In this document: positions 24,894 through 33,838 of the stretch, piece after piece
How the letters are laid out: every line of letters begins with the position of its first letter
Position numbering within the stretch: position 1 is the stretch's first letter
Assembly: GCF_036057275.1 (NCBI RefSeq)
Contig: NZ_CP107945.1
Location: forward strand, 8,308,001 to 8,372,000
Origin: Streptomyces sp. NBC_00390
Lineage (GTDB): Bacteria > Actinomycetota > Actinomycetes > Streptomycetales > Streptomycetaceae
Length of the DNA: 64,000 nt
Reading direction: 5' to 3'
Notes under the pieces: generated by a model
Seen by the model: the letters and a program-made list of their open reading frames with translations, nothing else
Database searches by the model: none
What the model was told of the DNA's origin: nothing
Made by a program: the position numbers and the translations under genes

Positions 24894-25723
24894 TCGAGGT
24901 CGGTGTGCAGCAGGTGGTGGTCCGAGTACGGGGTGGGATGCACACGGTGCTCGAGCGGGACGATGCCTCGCAGGAAGATGTAGTCGAACTTGCTCTGCCA
25001 GTCGGTGGTCGGCTTGCAGGTGCCGGCGGGCAAGGGATGACACTGTGGGTCTGTATCCGCGGCCAGTGCCCATATCCCGGTGAGTTCGGGAGCATCCGGC
25101 ACGGCGTTGAAGTCGCCGAGAACGATCGCGCGGTCATGCCGGGCGACGTCTGCGGAGAGTACGGCGATCTGGTCTGCTCGGACTGCTTCTTGACGTCGTT
25201 GGGCGAGGTGTGTGTTGAAGACCCGGACAGGCCGGCCGCCCACCATGGTGGTTACTGCCACGTAGCCACGGTCTTCGGACCCTCCGTCGGGGTATTCCAC
25301 GTTGACGCGGTCTGTCATCGGTGCCGCTGAGAGGACCGCCTGGCCGAAGGCTCCCGGCCTCCACGGCTCCCCACCGCAGCGGCCCCAATTCCGTAGGACC
25401 ACCCCGTACTCGACGTGGTAGACCAGCCCGTAACGGCTCTTCAGATAGTCCCGGATCATCTCGACGTCGCGGACGCATGCTTCTTGCAGGCCGATGACCT
25501 GGGGCGCATACGTGGCGATCTCCGCTGCCCGGTCAACATTTCTTTCCTCGCAGGGGTTGCAGATGTTCCACGTCATGACCCGGTTCGGTACGACATCCCT
25601 GACGGCTTCGACGGGCAGCGGCCTGGCGAAGAGGGCACCGCTCGGAGCACTGGGGCCGACCAGCACCATGCAGGCCACGATCATGGCGCCCGCGAGCAAC
25701 CGCGTGCCTCTTCCGAGCACCAT
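24878..25723 (-). CDS. Secreted endonuclease/exonuclease/phosphatase (EEP) family protein
   Basis: This protein of about 281 residues has an N-terminal signal segment (LLAGAMIVACMVLVGPSAPS) and an EEP fold. Metal and catalytic motifs are MTWNICNPC (Asn), VIGLQEACV (Glu), NTHLAQRRQ (His), VLGDFNAVPDAPELTG (Asp/Asn) and PYSDHHLLHTDL (Asp-His). EEP proteins cleave nucleic acids or phosphoesters such as sphingomyelin or inositol phosphates; this one probably acts outside the cell. The ATG at 25723 is preferred because TTGAGG lies five bases before it; an in-frame ATG at 25765 would add 14 residues. Its 3' end overlaps a permease fragment. Confidence 0.8.
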   Translation of the reverse strand: MVLGRGTRLLAGAMIVACMVLVGPSAPSGALFARPLPVEAVRDVVPNRVMTWNICNPCEERNVDRAAEIATYAPQVIGLQEACVRDVEMIRDYLKSRYGLVYHVEYGVVLRNWGRCGGEPWRPGAFGQAVLSAAPMTDRVNVEYPDGGSEDRGYVAVTTMVGGRPVRVFNTHLAQRRQEAVRADQIAVLSADVARHDRAIVLGDFNAVPDAPELTGIWALAADTDPQCHPLPAGTCKPTTDWQSKFDYIFLRGIVPLEHRVHPTPYSDHHLLHTDLEPRSR

Positions 25724-25848
25724 CTCCTCCTCAACGTGGATACACATGGCATCTGACGTCTCCATGCACGAGGTTATGGGACGGGGTTGTCAGAAACGAA
25801 TGCGGTGTGCCGCGGCCGGCTACCGGGCCAACCGCTCCCAGCGCCGAT

Positions 25849-26156
25849 CGCTGGGCCCGTGCCGGTCACCTGCCGACTCTCCTGGTCAGCGAAGAGCAGG
25901 CACGACCCTGCCGCTCATTCAGGGCATACTGCTCGGAAGGCGAAGCGCGGCTCGGGGCGCGCTACGTTGCTGATGTACACGGACGGTTCAGCCGAGAGTA
26001 GGAACTCCTCACTCCACGACTCACTCCAGCATCTGACCGCCACGGCGAGTGTTTCCGCCGGATCGCTGGAACAGCGGCTGGACCGCCTGCTGACCCACAG
26101 CAGGGCCAACACCGACGACGACAGACACATGCGTCATCGGCCTCCCGGTGGAATGA
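25849..26156 (+). pseudogene. SpoIIE phosphatase C-terminal relic, second copy
   Basis: This segment is closely similar at the DNA level to 4000-4332. It starts at GCTGGGCCCGTGCCGGTCAC, shares CGTTGCTGATGTACAC and GCTGGAACAGCGGCTGGACC, and ends at the matching TGA. Small deletions have broken the frame, and the motif YTDGSAESRNSS replaces the YTDGLVENKDSS of the other copy. Only the last 100 residues of the phosphatase are represented. Confidence 0.75.
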
Positions 26157-26246
26157 GCGTGGGCTCGGAGGGTGCGGCTGCCCGGACAGCGGGCAGACGC
26201 GCCCAGCAGGCGCAGAAATGTTGTCAGGAAGGTGGAGGAGGGGCGC

Positions 26247-27212
26247 ATGGGGACCGTGGTGCACGTGCCGCAGACGCGGGACATGCTCGGGGAAGAACTC
26301 TCGGGAGACGAAGCGTTCACCGCGCTGCGCCGCTACGGCGGGCGCAAGCTCTTTCTCGATGCCTTCTCCCGTTTCCGCTACGCGGACGGATTCAGCTTCG
26401 CACGCTCCTTGGCATTCCAGGTCGTCGTAGGAATAGTGCCGTTCACGATCGCTCTTGTCGGGGTGGCGACGACCGTGCACACGGAGAGTCTGAGCCGTGT
26501 GATCGAGTTGACGGTCGGCAGGATCGTGCCGGGAGCCAGTGCGGAGTTGGTGCAAGAGGCCCTGGGAGACACACGACGCAGTGCCGAAGCGGACGCGGCC
26601 GGTGCACTCGCCATGTGGTTGGGGCTCGGTTTCGCCGTGCTCAATCTTGCCTCCGCGATGGGGCAGATCGAGCGGGGCTGCAACCGTATCTACGGCATCG
26701 AGCGCGACCGCCCTTTCCTCGGTAAATACGGCCGCGGGCTGCTGCTGGCGCTGGCGGGAGGCCTCCCGCTGGTACTGGGCTTTCTCGTGCTCGTCGCGGG
26801 CGAGGCGGTCGGTGACTCGATGGTGGAGGCCCTGGGCTGGTCCCGGTCCAGGCTCGGCTGGTGGGGGCCGCTGCGAATACCCCTCGGTGTGCTGCTCGCC
26901 GTCGTGGCCTCTGCCGCCATCTTCCGCTGGTCCCCGCGGCGCGACCAGCCCGGCTACACCTGGCTTGCCTTCGGATCCGCCGTTCACCTGATCCTGTGGG
27001 TCGGCACGACCTGGCTCCTTGCCTTCTACGTCGCCAAGAGTGGCTCGTTCGGCACGGTGTACGGGCCCCTGACGGCATTTGTCGCGCTGCTGCTGTGGGC
27101 GAACCTGACCGGCGTTGCCCTGTTCCTGGGCATTGCTTTCGCCGCCCAGCTCGAGGCGGCCAGAGCGGGCATCGTCGACCCGGTTCACCCCGACCCCGGG
27201 CCGGGCTCCTGA
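26247..27212 (+). CDS. YihY/BrkB-family membrane protein
   Basis: This 321-residue integral membrane protein has about six hydrophobic segments, for example SFARSLAFQVVVGIVPFTIA, GALAMWLGLGFAVLNLASAM, LLLALAGGLPLVLGFLVLVA, LGVLLAVVASAAIFRW and FVALLLWANLTGVALFLGIA. YihY proteins (formerly called RNase BN/BrkB) are of uncertain function, possibly transport or cell-envelope related. The ATG at 26247 is chosen because of GGAGGAGG eight bases upstream; the open frame begins earlier inside the SpoIIE relic. The N-terminal 40 residues are cytosolic. Confidence 0.85.
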   Translation: MGTVVHVPQTRDMLGEELSGDEAFTALRRYGGRKLFLDAFSRFRYADGFSFARSLAFQVVVGIVPFTIALVGVATTVHTESLSRVIELTVGRIVPGASAELVQEALGDTRRSAEADAAGALAMWLGLGFAVLNLASAMGQIERGCNRIYGIERDRPFLGKYGRGLLLALAGGLPLVLGFLVLVAGEAVGDSMVEALGWSRSRLGWWGPLRIPLGVLLAVVASAAIFRWSPRRDQPGYTWLAFGSAVHLILWVGTTWLLAFYVAKSGSFGTVYGPLTAFVALLLWANLTGVALFLGIAFAAQLEAARAGIVDPVHPDPGPGS

Positions 27213-27426
27213 GCGGAGCCCGTGGCATCTGAGCGACCCGGAGCCACACGAGCCCGTCCTGCCGCACGCCTAACGCCGACGATTCGCGGCCCGGTCGGCT
27301 ACGCGTTGTGCCATAGCGGCAATCGTCAGGACGAGCGCTGGGCCTGGGGGCGCCCGGCGCGTCCTCGTCCGGAGGAGGTCGCAGCGGCGGTCGGCGGGCC
27401 CGCGGCCTGGACCTTGATGAGGGGAC
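27213..27426. other. Convergent intergenic gap
   Basis: About 210 bases lie between the BrkB gene and the end of the LuxR-type gene. I see nothing beyond GC-rich sequence. Confidence 0.4.
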
Positions 27427-28464
27427 TCAGGCGACGCCTCTCACAGGACTGTCGTGCAGCCAGCCGCGCAGCGTGGCCTGGGCCCCGGCCTGGAACCGTG
27501 TGTCGGCGTTCAGTTCCGCGAGCAGCTGGCTGATCCGCCGGCGGGCGGTGTGCACATGGACGCCGAGCCGCCGGGCGATGGCCTCGTCCTTGAGGCCCGC
27601 TGCGAGCAGTCCCAGCAGTTCCCGCTGAGGATTCGCGAGCGGGCTCCCGGGGCTGCCGAACGGTGTCGCGCGGTCCCACACCGTTTCGAACAGGGGCAGC
27701 ACGGCATTGCGCAGCAGGCAGTTTCCGAGGACGAGTGCGGACATGGTGGGGTCGACGGCCTCGGTCGGTGGCAGGAGGCACGTACGGCTGTCGACGGCGA
27801 TGAGCTTGGTGGGCAGGGCCGTTCCCACGCGGGCCTGGAGTCCGCGTTCCGTGAGCTCGGTAAGGCAGCGGACTTTCCCCGGACAGTCGAGGCCTCTGCG
27901 GTCCAGGACCGCGCGCACGGTGACGCCCCGCTCGAGGAGATCCTCGATCTCCAGTCCCGGCGGGTTGGTTCCGGAGGATGGCTCACCGGTGATTCCCTTG
28001 ACGTACGGCGGGCGGTCGAGGATGAGCACCTCCCGTTCGGCGGAGGCGAGCAGGCCGTCGGCCCGGGCGGCGATGTCGGCGGCGCCGGTGACGACCTCGA
28101 AGTCGCCGAGCGCGGCTTCGGGGAAGCCGGACATGAGGCGGCCGGCGATGCGGTCGGCGTGGGTGCGCAGTCGTTCGAGTTCGGCCGACTGGTGGTGAAG
28201 TGCCGCCTGGCGGCGGTGGATCAGGATCCGCAGGGCGGCGGCGGGGGCGGTCGGGGAAGGCAGAGCGTCCGGTGCGGCCGCGGGGTCGGGTGCGGTGAAG
28301 CCGTGGTCGGCAAGACAGGCGAGTGCTTCGTCGAGCCGGGCCCGGGGGACGGCCAGTAATCGGGCGAGGTCCGCGGCGTCGGTTGCCGACGCCAACAGAA
28401 GGGCCCGGTAGGCCTGTTCCTCCGTCTTTCCCAGCCCGAGGCCGTGCAGTTCGGTATCGATCAT
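27427..28464 (-). CDS. TrmB-like / LuxR-type helix-turn-helix regulator
   Basis: This 345-residue regulator is built like many Streptomyces proteins that sit beside exoenzyme genes. The N-terminal winged-helix part is TrmB-like (MIDTELHGLGLGKTEEQAYR, ADLARLLAVPRARLDEALA). The central sensor-like region (about 120-270) contains REVLILDRPPYV. The C-terminal LuxR-type helix-turn-helix (about 280-340) reads LLGLLAAGLKDEAIARRLGV and HVHTARRRISQLLAEL. It is divergent from the M4 protease with 149 bases between starts, and two perfect palindromes lie in that gap, so the protease is its likely target. Confidence 0.85.
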   Translation of the reverse strand: MIDTELHGLGLGKTEEQAYRALLLASATDAADLARLLAVPRARLDEALACLADHGFTAPDPAAAPDALPSPTAPAAALRILIHRRQAALHHQSAELERLRTHADRIAGRLMSGFPEAALGDFEVVTGAADIAARADGLLASAEREVLILDRPPYVKGITGEPSSGTNPPGLEIEDLLERGVTVRAVLDRRGLDCPGKVRCLTELTERGLQARVGTALPTKLIAVDSRTCLLPPTEAVDPTMSALVLGNCLLRNAVLPLFETVWDRATPFGSPGSPLANPQRELLGLLAAGLKDEAIARRLGVHVHTARRRISQLLAELNADTRFQAGAQATLRGWLHDSPVRGVA

Positions 28465-28496
28465 GCGCGGAATTCTTGCCCTCCGCACAGTTTCCC

Positions 28497-28520
28497 CACA
28501 AGTGCGCGTATCCACTTGTG
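28497..28520. promoter_or_regulatory. Inverted repeat, candidate LuxR-type operator
   Basis: CACAAGTG and CACTTGTG form a perfect 8-bp inverted repeat separated by eight bases (CGCGTATC). It lies between the divergent regulator and protease genes, 33 bases from the regulator start. Confidence 0.55.
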
Positions 28521-28574
28521 AGTTCGTCGGCGGTGTTGGCAGTGAGGCGCCACAGGGTTTGCATGGTCGTGACC

Positions 28575-28588
28575 GAACGCACGCGTTC
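28575..28588. promoter_or_regulatory. Short palindrome near the protease start
   Basis: GAACGCACGCGTTC is a perfect 6-2-6 palindrome, 26 bases before the TTG start of the M4 protease. It overlaps the position expected for the mRNA start or leader and may be a second regulator site. Confidence 0.35.
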
Positions 28589-28613
28589 AGGCACAGCCCG
28601 TGGAGGAATCGCC

Positions 28614-31469
28614 TTGCGCAAGCACAGATCACGTTCATTCGCACCGGCCGGACGCACATCCGGGGGGATGTCCGGTTCCCTGAGCAACGGCGGCCAACTG
28701 GCGGCCCTGCTCGCCACCGTTCTGCTGGTGGCCGCCGGCCCGGCTCAGGCAGCCGAGTCCAGCAATCCCACCGTGGACATAGTCCCCGGCAAGGAGACGG
28801 CAACTCCGGCACTCGTCGAGGGCATACGCGAGCCCGTCGACGCGAAGGCCAGTCCGGCCGACGCCGCCCGCGACCATCTGGCCGCGAAGCAAGGCCGCTA
28901 CAGGATCGCGCGGCCGGGCACGGACCTTACCCCCGTGGCCACCCTGCGCAGCGGGGTGGACGAGACCGTCCGCCTGCAGCAGAAGCACAAGGGCGTCGAG
29001 GTATTCGGCGGCCAGTACATGGTGCGGATGGAGAAGAAGGACGGCCGCCGGGTCGTCACCGGTACGTCGGGCCACTACTTCACAGGGCTGACGACGACCG
29101 CCACTCCGTCCATTGGTGAGGACCTTGCCGTACGGCGTGCGGTCGCGGCCACCGCCCGGCAACTCGGTGCCGCCGAACTCGGCAAGGACGACGTGGCCCG
29201 CGCGGAGGGCGAACAGACACCCTCGGTCGCCGCACTGTCCGGCGAGGCCGACGGACTGGTGGTGCTGCCCAAGGGCGAGGGTGTCCTCGCCTACCGGGTG
29301 ACCGTGAGCGGCACCACGCCCGGCAGTGGCGCGCCGATCGTGCGCGAGGTGTACATCGACGCCCGCGCCGGCTACCCCGTGCTCCAGTACAGCGCCCTGA
29401 AGACGCTGACGGCTCCTGGAACAGAGGCCGCCTCGGCCGGCCGGCAGGCCGAGACAGGGGACGAGCCTGTCACTGCCGCCGATCTGCCCTTGGCAACCGG
29501 GACCGGTATCCGGCTGAACGGCAGGAAGGCCGACCTGGAGCTGTCGCACGACACCGCCGCGGGCCGGTATCTGATGACCGACCGCTCACGCATGCGCGGC
29601 ACCAGCAAGAACGCGCTGTCGACCTGGGACGCACGCGGCCGGTTCGTGTCCGAGGCGTCGGGTGTGTGGCCGCGCGGTGTGAAGGAGTTCTCGTCCTCCA
29701 ACGCGGACTTCGACGCCGCCGCCACCGACTCCGGAGCCGTCGACGCCCACTGGAACGCGGGCCAGGTCTACGACTACTTCAAGAAGTCCCACGGCCGCGA
29801 CAGCCTCGACGGCCAGGGCATGACGGTCAACTCGCTTGTGGGCGTGACCTATTACGGTTTCCCGTACGTCAACGCCTTCTGGGACGGCCAGAAGATGGTG
29901 TACGGCAGCGGCGACAAGGAGTACAAGCCGCTCTCCGCCGACACCGACGTGGTCGGCCACGAGATGACCCACGGCGTCGTCGAGAACTCGGCGAACCTCG
30001 TCTACGCGGGTCAGCCCGGCGCCCTGAACGAGGCCCTGGCCGACTACTTCGGCAACGCCATCGACGTCATCGCCAACGGGACGTCCATGGACGACCCGGA
30101 CGCGGGCCTCATCGGCGAGGATCTGTGCCGCACCAAGACGGCTGCCGACTGCGCCCTGCGGGACCTCAACGACGGGGCCACCACGTCCAAGAGCTTCCTC
30201 GGCGTCTCTTTCGCCACCGACAACGGCGGAGTGCACCTCAACTCCACCATCTTCTCCGGGGCCCTGTGGGACATGCGGGAGGACCTCGGCGGCGACCTGG
30301 CCGACAGAATCGTCTACAAGGCGCTCACCGAGTACATGACCCCGCTGGACGGATTCACCGAGGCCCGCAACGCCGTCCTCGCCGCTGCCGGGGACCTCGG
30401 GGTGAAGGCCGGGCAGAGCAACGTCATCAAGCGGTCCTTCAACGCCCATGGCGTCGTGCCCGGCTGGGAGGACGCCCTCGGTGTCGACTCCGACACCCTG
30501 TTCGGCAGGCTCAACACGGCGGACTCCGGTGTCGGCGCGGGCGGCGGCTGGTGGACGACGTCCAAGTCCAACGACGACGGCTCGGAGCCGTACTCCGTGT
30601 ACGCCGGCCGGCTGGACGGCAGCGGAGCGCCGAAGGTGATCAGCCCCAACGACGGCCGCTACCACACCTCGCCCGCCACCGACGGCAAGACCGTCGTCTG
30701 GGCCGCGTACGGGCCGACCTCGGTCGACATCCTGTCCCGCCCCGTCGCGGGCGGTCCGATCAAGAAGCTGCACAGCTCCGCGACGGGCGTGGCCGGTCTG
30801 CGCGTCGACAAGGGCGTGACGGTGTTCGAGGAGTACGACTTCCTCGGCGGCCGCCACGTGGCCTACCTGCGGCCCGCCGACAAGGCGCCCACGTTCGTCG
30901 ACGGCCGCGACTGGAATCTCGGCACCGCCCTCCCGTCGGTCAAGGGCGACAAGCTCGTCTACGCGAAGCTGTACCCGCAGGACGGTGACTACCGCCTGGG
31001 CGTGGAGATCATGGATCTCGCCACCGGCAAGGCGGCCCTCGTCGACCAGCTGGATGCGGCGCAGGGCCTGGGCCAGACCGGCGTCAACGGCCGCAACGTC
31101 TTCTGGCTGGCCGACATCAACGGCTCCGACCAGGGTCAGATGACGATTCTGCGCTCGGACCTGGACGGCACCGGCACCGTCAGCCTCAGCAACGAGTACA
31201 AGCCGGGCGCGCTGATCGCATCGGAGCTGACCGTTTCGCAGGACGCCCTGACGGTGACGGCGCAGACGCCCGACACCCAGTACCGCAACGAGACCCTGCC
31301 GAAGCTGTGGCAGTTCAGCACGGACGGCTCGCGCAAGAGCCGGGTCTCCTGCAACCGCGGCGAGCAGAGCTACCCGGCGGCCGGCGACAAGCGCCAGGTG
31401 GCCTGGATCGACGGCACCACAGGCTGGACCGACCTGGTGGTCCGCGAGCGTCCGGCGGGCACCTGCTGA
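28614..31469 (+). CDS. Secreted M4 (thermolysin-family) metalloprotease with C-terminal beta-propeller-like extension
   Basis: This 951-residue secreted protease starts at TTG, with GGAGG seven bases upstream; an in-frame ATG at 28563 lacks such a site. A signal peptide ends near residue 46 (GPAQA). The FTP/PepSY propeptide spans about 60-300. The M4 catalytic domain spans about 340-600, with zinc ligands His449 and His453 in GHEMTHGVV, catalytic Glu450, ligand Glu473 in ALNEALADYFG, and catalytic His541 in GGVHLNSTIF. The last 340 residues carry repeating strands such as KTVVWAAYGPTSVDIL and GRNVFWLADINGSDQG, like a WD40/TolB-type propeller. Metal-binding and maturation details are known for the family, not shown here. 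Confidence 0.9.
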   Translation: MRKHRSRSFAPAGRTSGGMSGSLSNGGQLAALLATVLLVAAGPAQAAESSNPTVDIVPGKETATPALVEGIREPVDAKASPADAARDHLAAKQGRYRIARPGTDLTPVATLRSGVDETVRLQQKHKGVEVFGGQYMVRMEKKDGRRVVTGTSGHYFTGLTTTATPSIGEDLAVRRAVAATARQLGAAELGKDDVARAEGEQTPSVAALSGEADGLVVLPKGEGVLAYRVTVSGTTPGSGAPIVREVYIDARAGYPVLQYSALKTLTAPGTEAASAGRQAETGDEPVTAADLPLATGTGIRLNGRKADLELSHDTAAGRYLMTDRSRMRGTSKNALSTWDARGRFVSEASGVWPRGVKEFSSSNADFDAAATDSGAVDAHWNAGQVYDYFKKSHGRDSLDGQGMTVNSLVGVTYYGFPYVNAFWDGQKMVYGSGDKEYKPLSADTDVVGHEMTHGVVENSANLVYAGQPGALNEALADYFGNAIDVIANGTSMDDPDAGLIGEDLCRTKTAADCALRDLNDGATTSKSFLGVSFATDNGGVHLNSTIFSGALWDMREDLGGDLADRIVYKALTEYMTPLDGFTEARNAVLAAAGDLGVKAGQSNVIKRSFNAHGVVPGWEDALGVDSDTLFGRLNTADSGVGAGGGWWTTSKSNDDGSEPYSVYAGRLDGSGAPKVISPNDGRYHTSPATDGKTVVWAAYGPTSVDILSRPVAGGPIKKLHSSATGVAGLRVDKGVTVFEEYDFLGGRHVAYLRPADKAPTFVDGRDWNLGTALPSVKGDKLVYAKLYPQDGDYRLGVEIMDLATGKAALVDQLDAAQGLGQTGVNGRNVFWLADINGSDQGQMTILRSDLDGTGTVSLSNEYKPGALIASELTVSQDALTVTAQTPDTQYRNETLPKLWQFSTDGSRKSRVSCNRGEQSYPAAGDKRQVAWIDGTTGWTDLVVRERPAGTC

Positions 31470-31491
31470 CCTCCCGCACGGCACCCCACCG

Positions 31492-31534
31492 AAGGCTCCC
31501 GGGAGTCCGCCCACAGCGGACTCCCGGGGGCCTT
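31492..31534 (+). terminator. Hairpin terminator after the protease gene
   Basis: AAGGCTCCCGGGAGTCCGC pairs with GCGGACTCCCGGGGGCCTT, leaving only one mismatch, around a five-base loop. It starts 22 bases after the stop codon and may also serve the convergent gene that ends at 31964. Confidence 0.85.
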
Positions 31535-31963
31535 CCCTGTTGGTCTGCTGGGCAGCGGCCTTGCCGGGCTGGTCGCCGAACGGCGCCCGTGGGTCGGCAT
31601 CTTGTCGTGTTGTGGAGCCGCGATGCCTCAGAGCCGGAACTCGCAGGGCGAGCTGTTGGGGAGACCGGAGCGCATGGTGCCGCTCCGTATGCGGCAGGGC
31701 ACGCCTGCTGCCCGAGGCGTGTCCGGCCTCGCGGTGTTCGGTCAGGTCCTGCCCTTGGTCGTGGATCGGTGGGTGCTCGGTTCGAGAGGCACGTGTGAGT
31801 TCACTGGTGGATCGGACTGGTCACCGACACGGTCACCGTTACCGGCACTGGTGTTGCGGGCGTGCTGTCCGCGCTGTGCTGTGGTTGTGCAGGCCGGCCG
31901 GCACACGCCGGGGCGCAGCCCCCCGGCTGCGCCCCGCACTTCCCGCCCCGTCAGGGGTGGGGG
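31535..31963. other. Intergenic region with no supported gene
   Basis: These 430 bases lie between convergent genes. Open frames are present in several phases, but their proteins look unlike any family and their codon bias conflicts between frames. Nothing is assigned. Confidence 0.35.
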
Positions 31964-32647
31964 TCATGTCGTCCTCGCGCTTTCCATGACTGCTTCGATG
32001 TCGTGGCCGGCGTTCGTGCCTGGTGTGTTTGTGGTGACTCCGAGGAGGAATGAGGTGCGGTTGTCGTCCACGGTGATGAGGGTCATCATCAGTTGCGCGG
32101 TGCCGCCGTCTTCTTCTTTCACGTTGAGTGTCACGGTGTGGGCCGGGTGGCTGCTGACGGTTGCGGGCCGGGATTCCTCAAGCGTGGCGGCTTGGTCCGG
32201 GAAGAAGAATTCGGCGTTCGACCTGGCCGCGGACTCTGCCTGCCGTTGCAGGCCGGAGGGGCGTATGACCTGCGGGGCCCGGCCGGCGAGAACTGTTTTG
32301 CCCGTCTCGCTGTCCTGCTCTGTCCTGCTGGTGATCTGTGAGGTGAAGCCGCTGATCAGGTCCTTGTCCTTCGCTTCGTCGTGTTCCCATCCCTTGGGTA
32401 TCGCGTAGGTCAGCCCGGCCCGGGTGTCGTTCACCCGCGGCCGGCCGGCCAGTGGGGAGCCGTCGTCGTCGCGGCTCAGCCGCCACGCGGTGGCGGCTGC
32501 GGCGGTCAGCAGCAGGGTGAGGGTCACCACCATGGCGACGATGCGCGCCCGCCGTGGGCGTGGTGGTGCCGGATGCGGGTGCGGCGCGTTGCCGGGGTAA
32601 GGGCCGGGCGGGTTGTGCGGGTGCCTGGTGAGCGGCGGTGTCGTCAT
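31964..32647 (-). CDS. Membrane-anchored protein with extracytoplasmic domain
   Basis: This 227-residue protein has a Pro/His-rich cytosolic N-terminus (about 1-34), one membrane helix ARIVAMVVTLTLLLTAAAAT (about 35-55), and an extracytoplasmic domain. The latter begins RPRVNDTRAGLTYAIPKGWE, holds LISGFTSQITSRTEQDSETG and ends near NTPGTNAGHDIEAVMESART. Proteins with this 'GLTYxxPxGW' start after a single helix are common in Streptomyces and have no assigned role. It is intact and monocistronic. Confidence 0.65.
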   Translation of the reverse strand: MTTPPLTRHPHNPPGPYPGNAPHPHPAPPRPRRARIVAMVVTLTLLLTAAAATAWRLSRDDDGSPLAGRPRVNDTRAGLTYAIPKGWEHDEAKDKDLISGFTSQITSRTEQDSETGKTVLAGRAPQVIRPSGLQRQAESAARSNAEFFFPDQAATLEESRPATVSSHPAHTVTLNVKEEDGGTAQLMMTLITVDDNRTSFLLGVTTNTPGTNAGHDIEAVMESARTT

Positions 32648-32869
32648 GCGTACAGCTTTGCGGGCCGGCCCGGTTCTCGCCTGAGCGCTCCTACTCAGAT
32701 GCCGGGCCGGCCGCGTCCGTCGTGCTCGTGGCCTTCGCGCGCCTGCACCGGGTGCGCCCCCGGTTGCTGTCGGGTGGTGGGCGCCTGACGGGGCGCCGGT
32801 GGCCGGTCGGGGTGGTCTGGCTGCAGCCGGTGCGGTATTTGCCGCTACTGTCTCCTGCGCCGGGCAGGG

Positions 32870-33121
32870 TCAGATGGCGGGGCCCGTGACCTGGGTGTAC
32901 GTCAGTCCGTTGCTGACGCCGGCGGTGGTGGTGAGGGTCACGGTGACTGTTCCTGCGGCGCCGGCCGGGGCGAGGGCGGTGACCTGGGTCGGGGAGACGT
33001 TGGTGACGTTCGTGGCCTGCTTGGTGCCGAACTTCACCGCGCTGGTGTTGGAGAGGTTGGTACCCGTGATGGTCACCAGCGTGCATCCGCCGGTGGAACC
33101 CTGGTTCGGAGAAAGGGGCAC
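32870..33121 (-). CDS. Single IPT/TIG-domain protein
   Basis: This 83-residue protein consists of one IPT/TIG immunoglobulin-like domain: PLSPNQGSTGGCTLVTITGT, NLSNTSAVKFGTKQATNVTN, and GTVTVTLTTTAGVSNGLTYT. The start is the GTG at 33121, with AAAGGAG seven bases upstream. Larger Streptomyces proteins carry several such domains in tandem, so this may be a minimal version or what is left after truncation. No signal peptide is visible, which is odd for a domain usually found outside the cell. Confidence 0.65.
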   Translation of the reverse strand: MPLSPNQGSTGGCTLVTITGTNLSNTSAVKFGTKQATNVTNVSPTQVTALAPAGAAGTVTVTLTTTAGVSNGLTYTQVTGPAI

Positions 33122-33838
33122 GGCAACGCTCCTTTCGCATCCTCTGCGACCGGGAAACCGGGTCGGGCCGAGCCCCCGGGGCCCACCCCGCACGCTCTGG
33201 CCGGCAGTCAAGTCACGGAGGATTTCCCGGTCTTGCATGAGGTCTGCGCCGCAGTCGCCACCCGTGGGGTGTCCTGCCGCCGCGCCGCGGCGGGTCAAGC
33301 TCTTGCTCGCCGCCCGTCGTTCTGCGCGATGAACCCGCAGCACCGGACCTCCGCCGCTACGGGCGTCATGTCCACGAAGGGCGGCACTGCGCGAACTCCC
33401 GGGCGCCGCCGGGCCAGCAGCACATTGATGGAATGCGGCCGCTTCCCTCTGCGCCAGATCAGGCGTCCGGGCGGATGGCGGCGCGGGCGTGACGGTGCAG
33501 GCCGGGACGGCGGCAGGCCGGGCGCTTGCGACGGTGCGCAGGTTCCGGCTTTCGGTCGGCCGGGCAGTGGCGCGCTGAATGCCGGGAGAGTCACGCATCT
33601 GTCGCCAGAATTCCAGGGTCGGGCACCCGGATAAAGGCAACTCCCTGCACTGCAGGGGGTATCGGTGAGGCCCAATGTCCGCGGAGTCGTAGAGCAGTGT
33701 GATGCTCCCTGTCCGGCGCCGGACGAAAGGCGGCGCGCTCGTATGGGGCACGGGCAGCCGGGCTGCGAAGGCCGGTTGGGGGCTGAGCGGGCGGGGACCC
33801 GCCCGCCGACCACGACGCGCCCCGGTCTTCGGCCCTGC
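33122..33838. other. Long intergenic region with no supported gene
   Basis: These 717 bases separate two minus-strand genes. Antiparallel open frames occur, but none is credible. A short dyad CCTGCACTGCAGG is visible at 33643-33655. The region should contain the promoter of the IPT-domain gene. Confidence 0.35.

Noticed and set aside
28563..28613. Upstream ATG as the start of the M4 protease
   Set aside because: The TTG at 28614 has GGAGG at correct spacing, and the ATG does not. The added 17 residues lack signal-peptide character.
29586..31514. A 642-codon minus-strand frame opposite the M4 protease
   Set aside because: It is Val/Gly/Arg-rich and non-specific, and it is antisense to conserved catalytic motifs. 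It has no ribosome-binding site or family resemblance.
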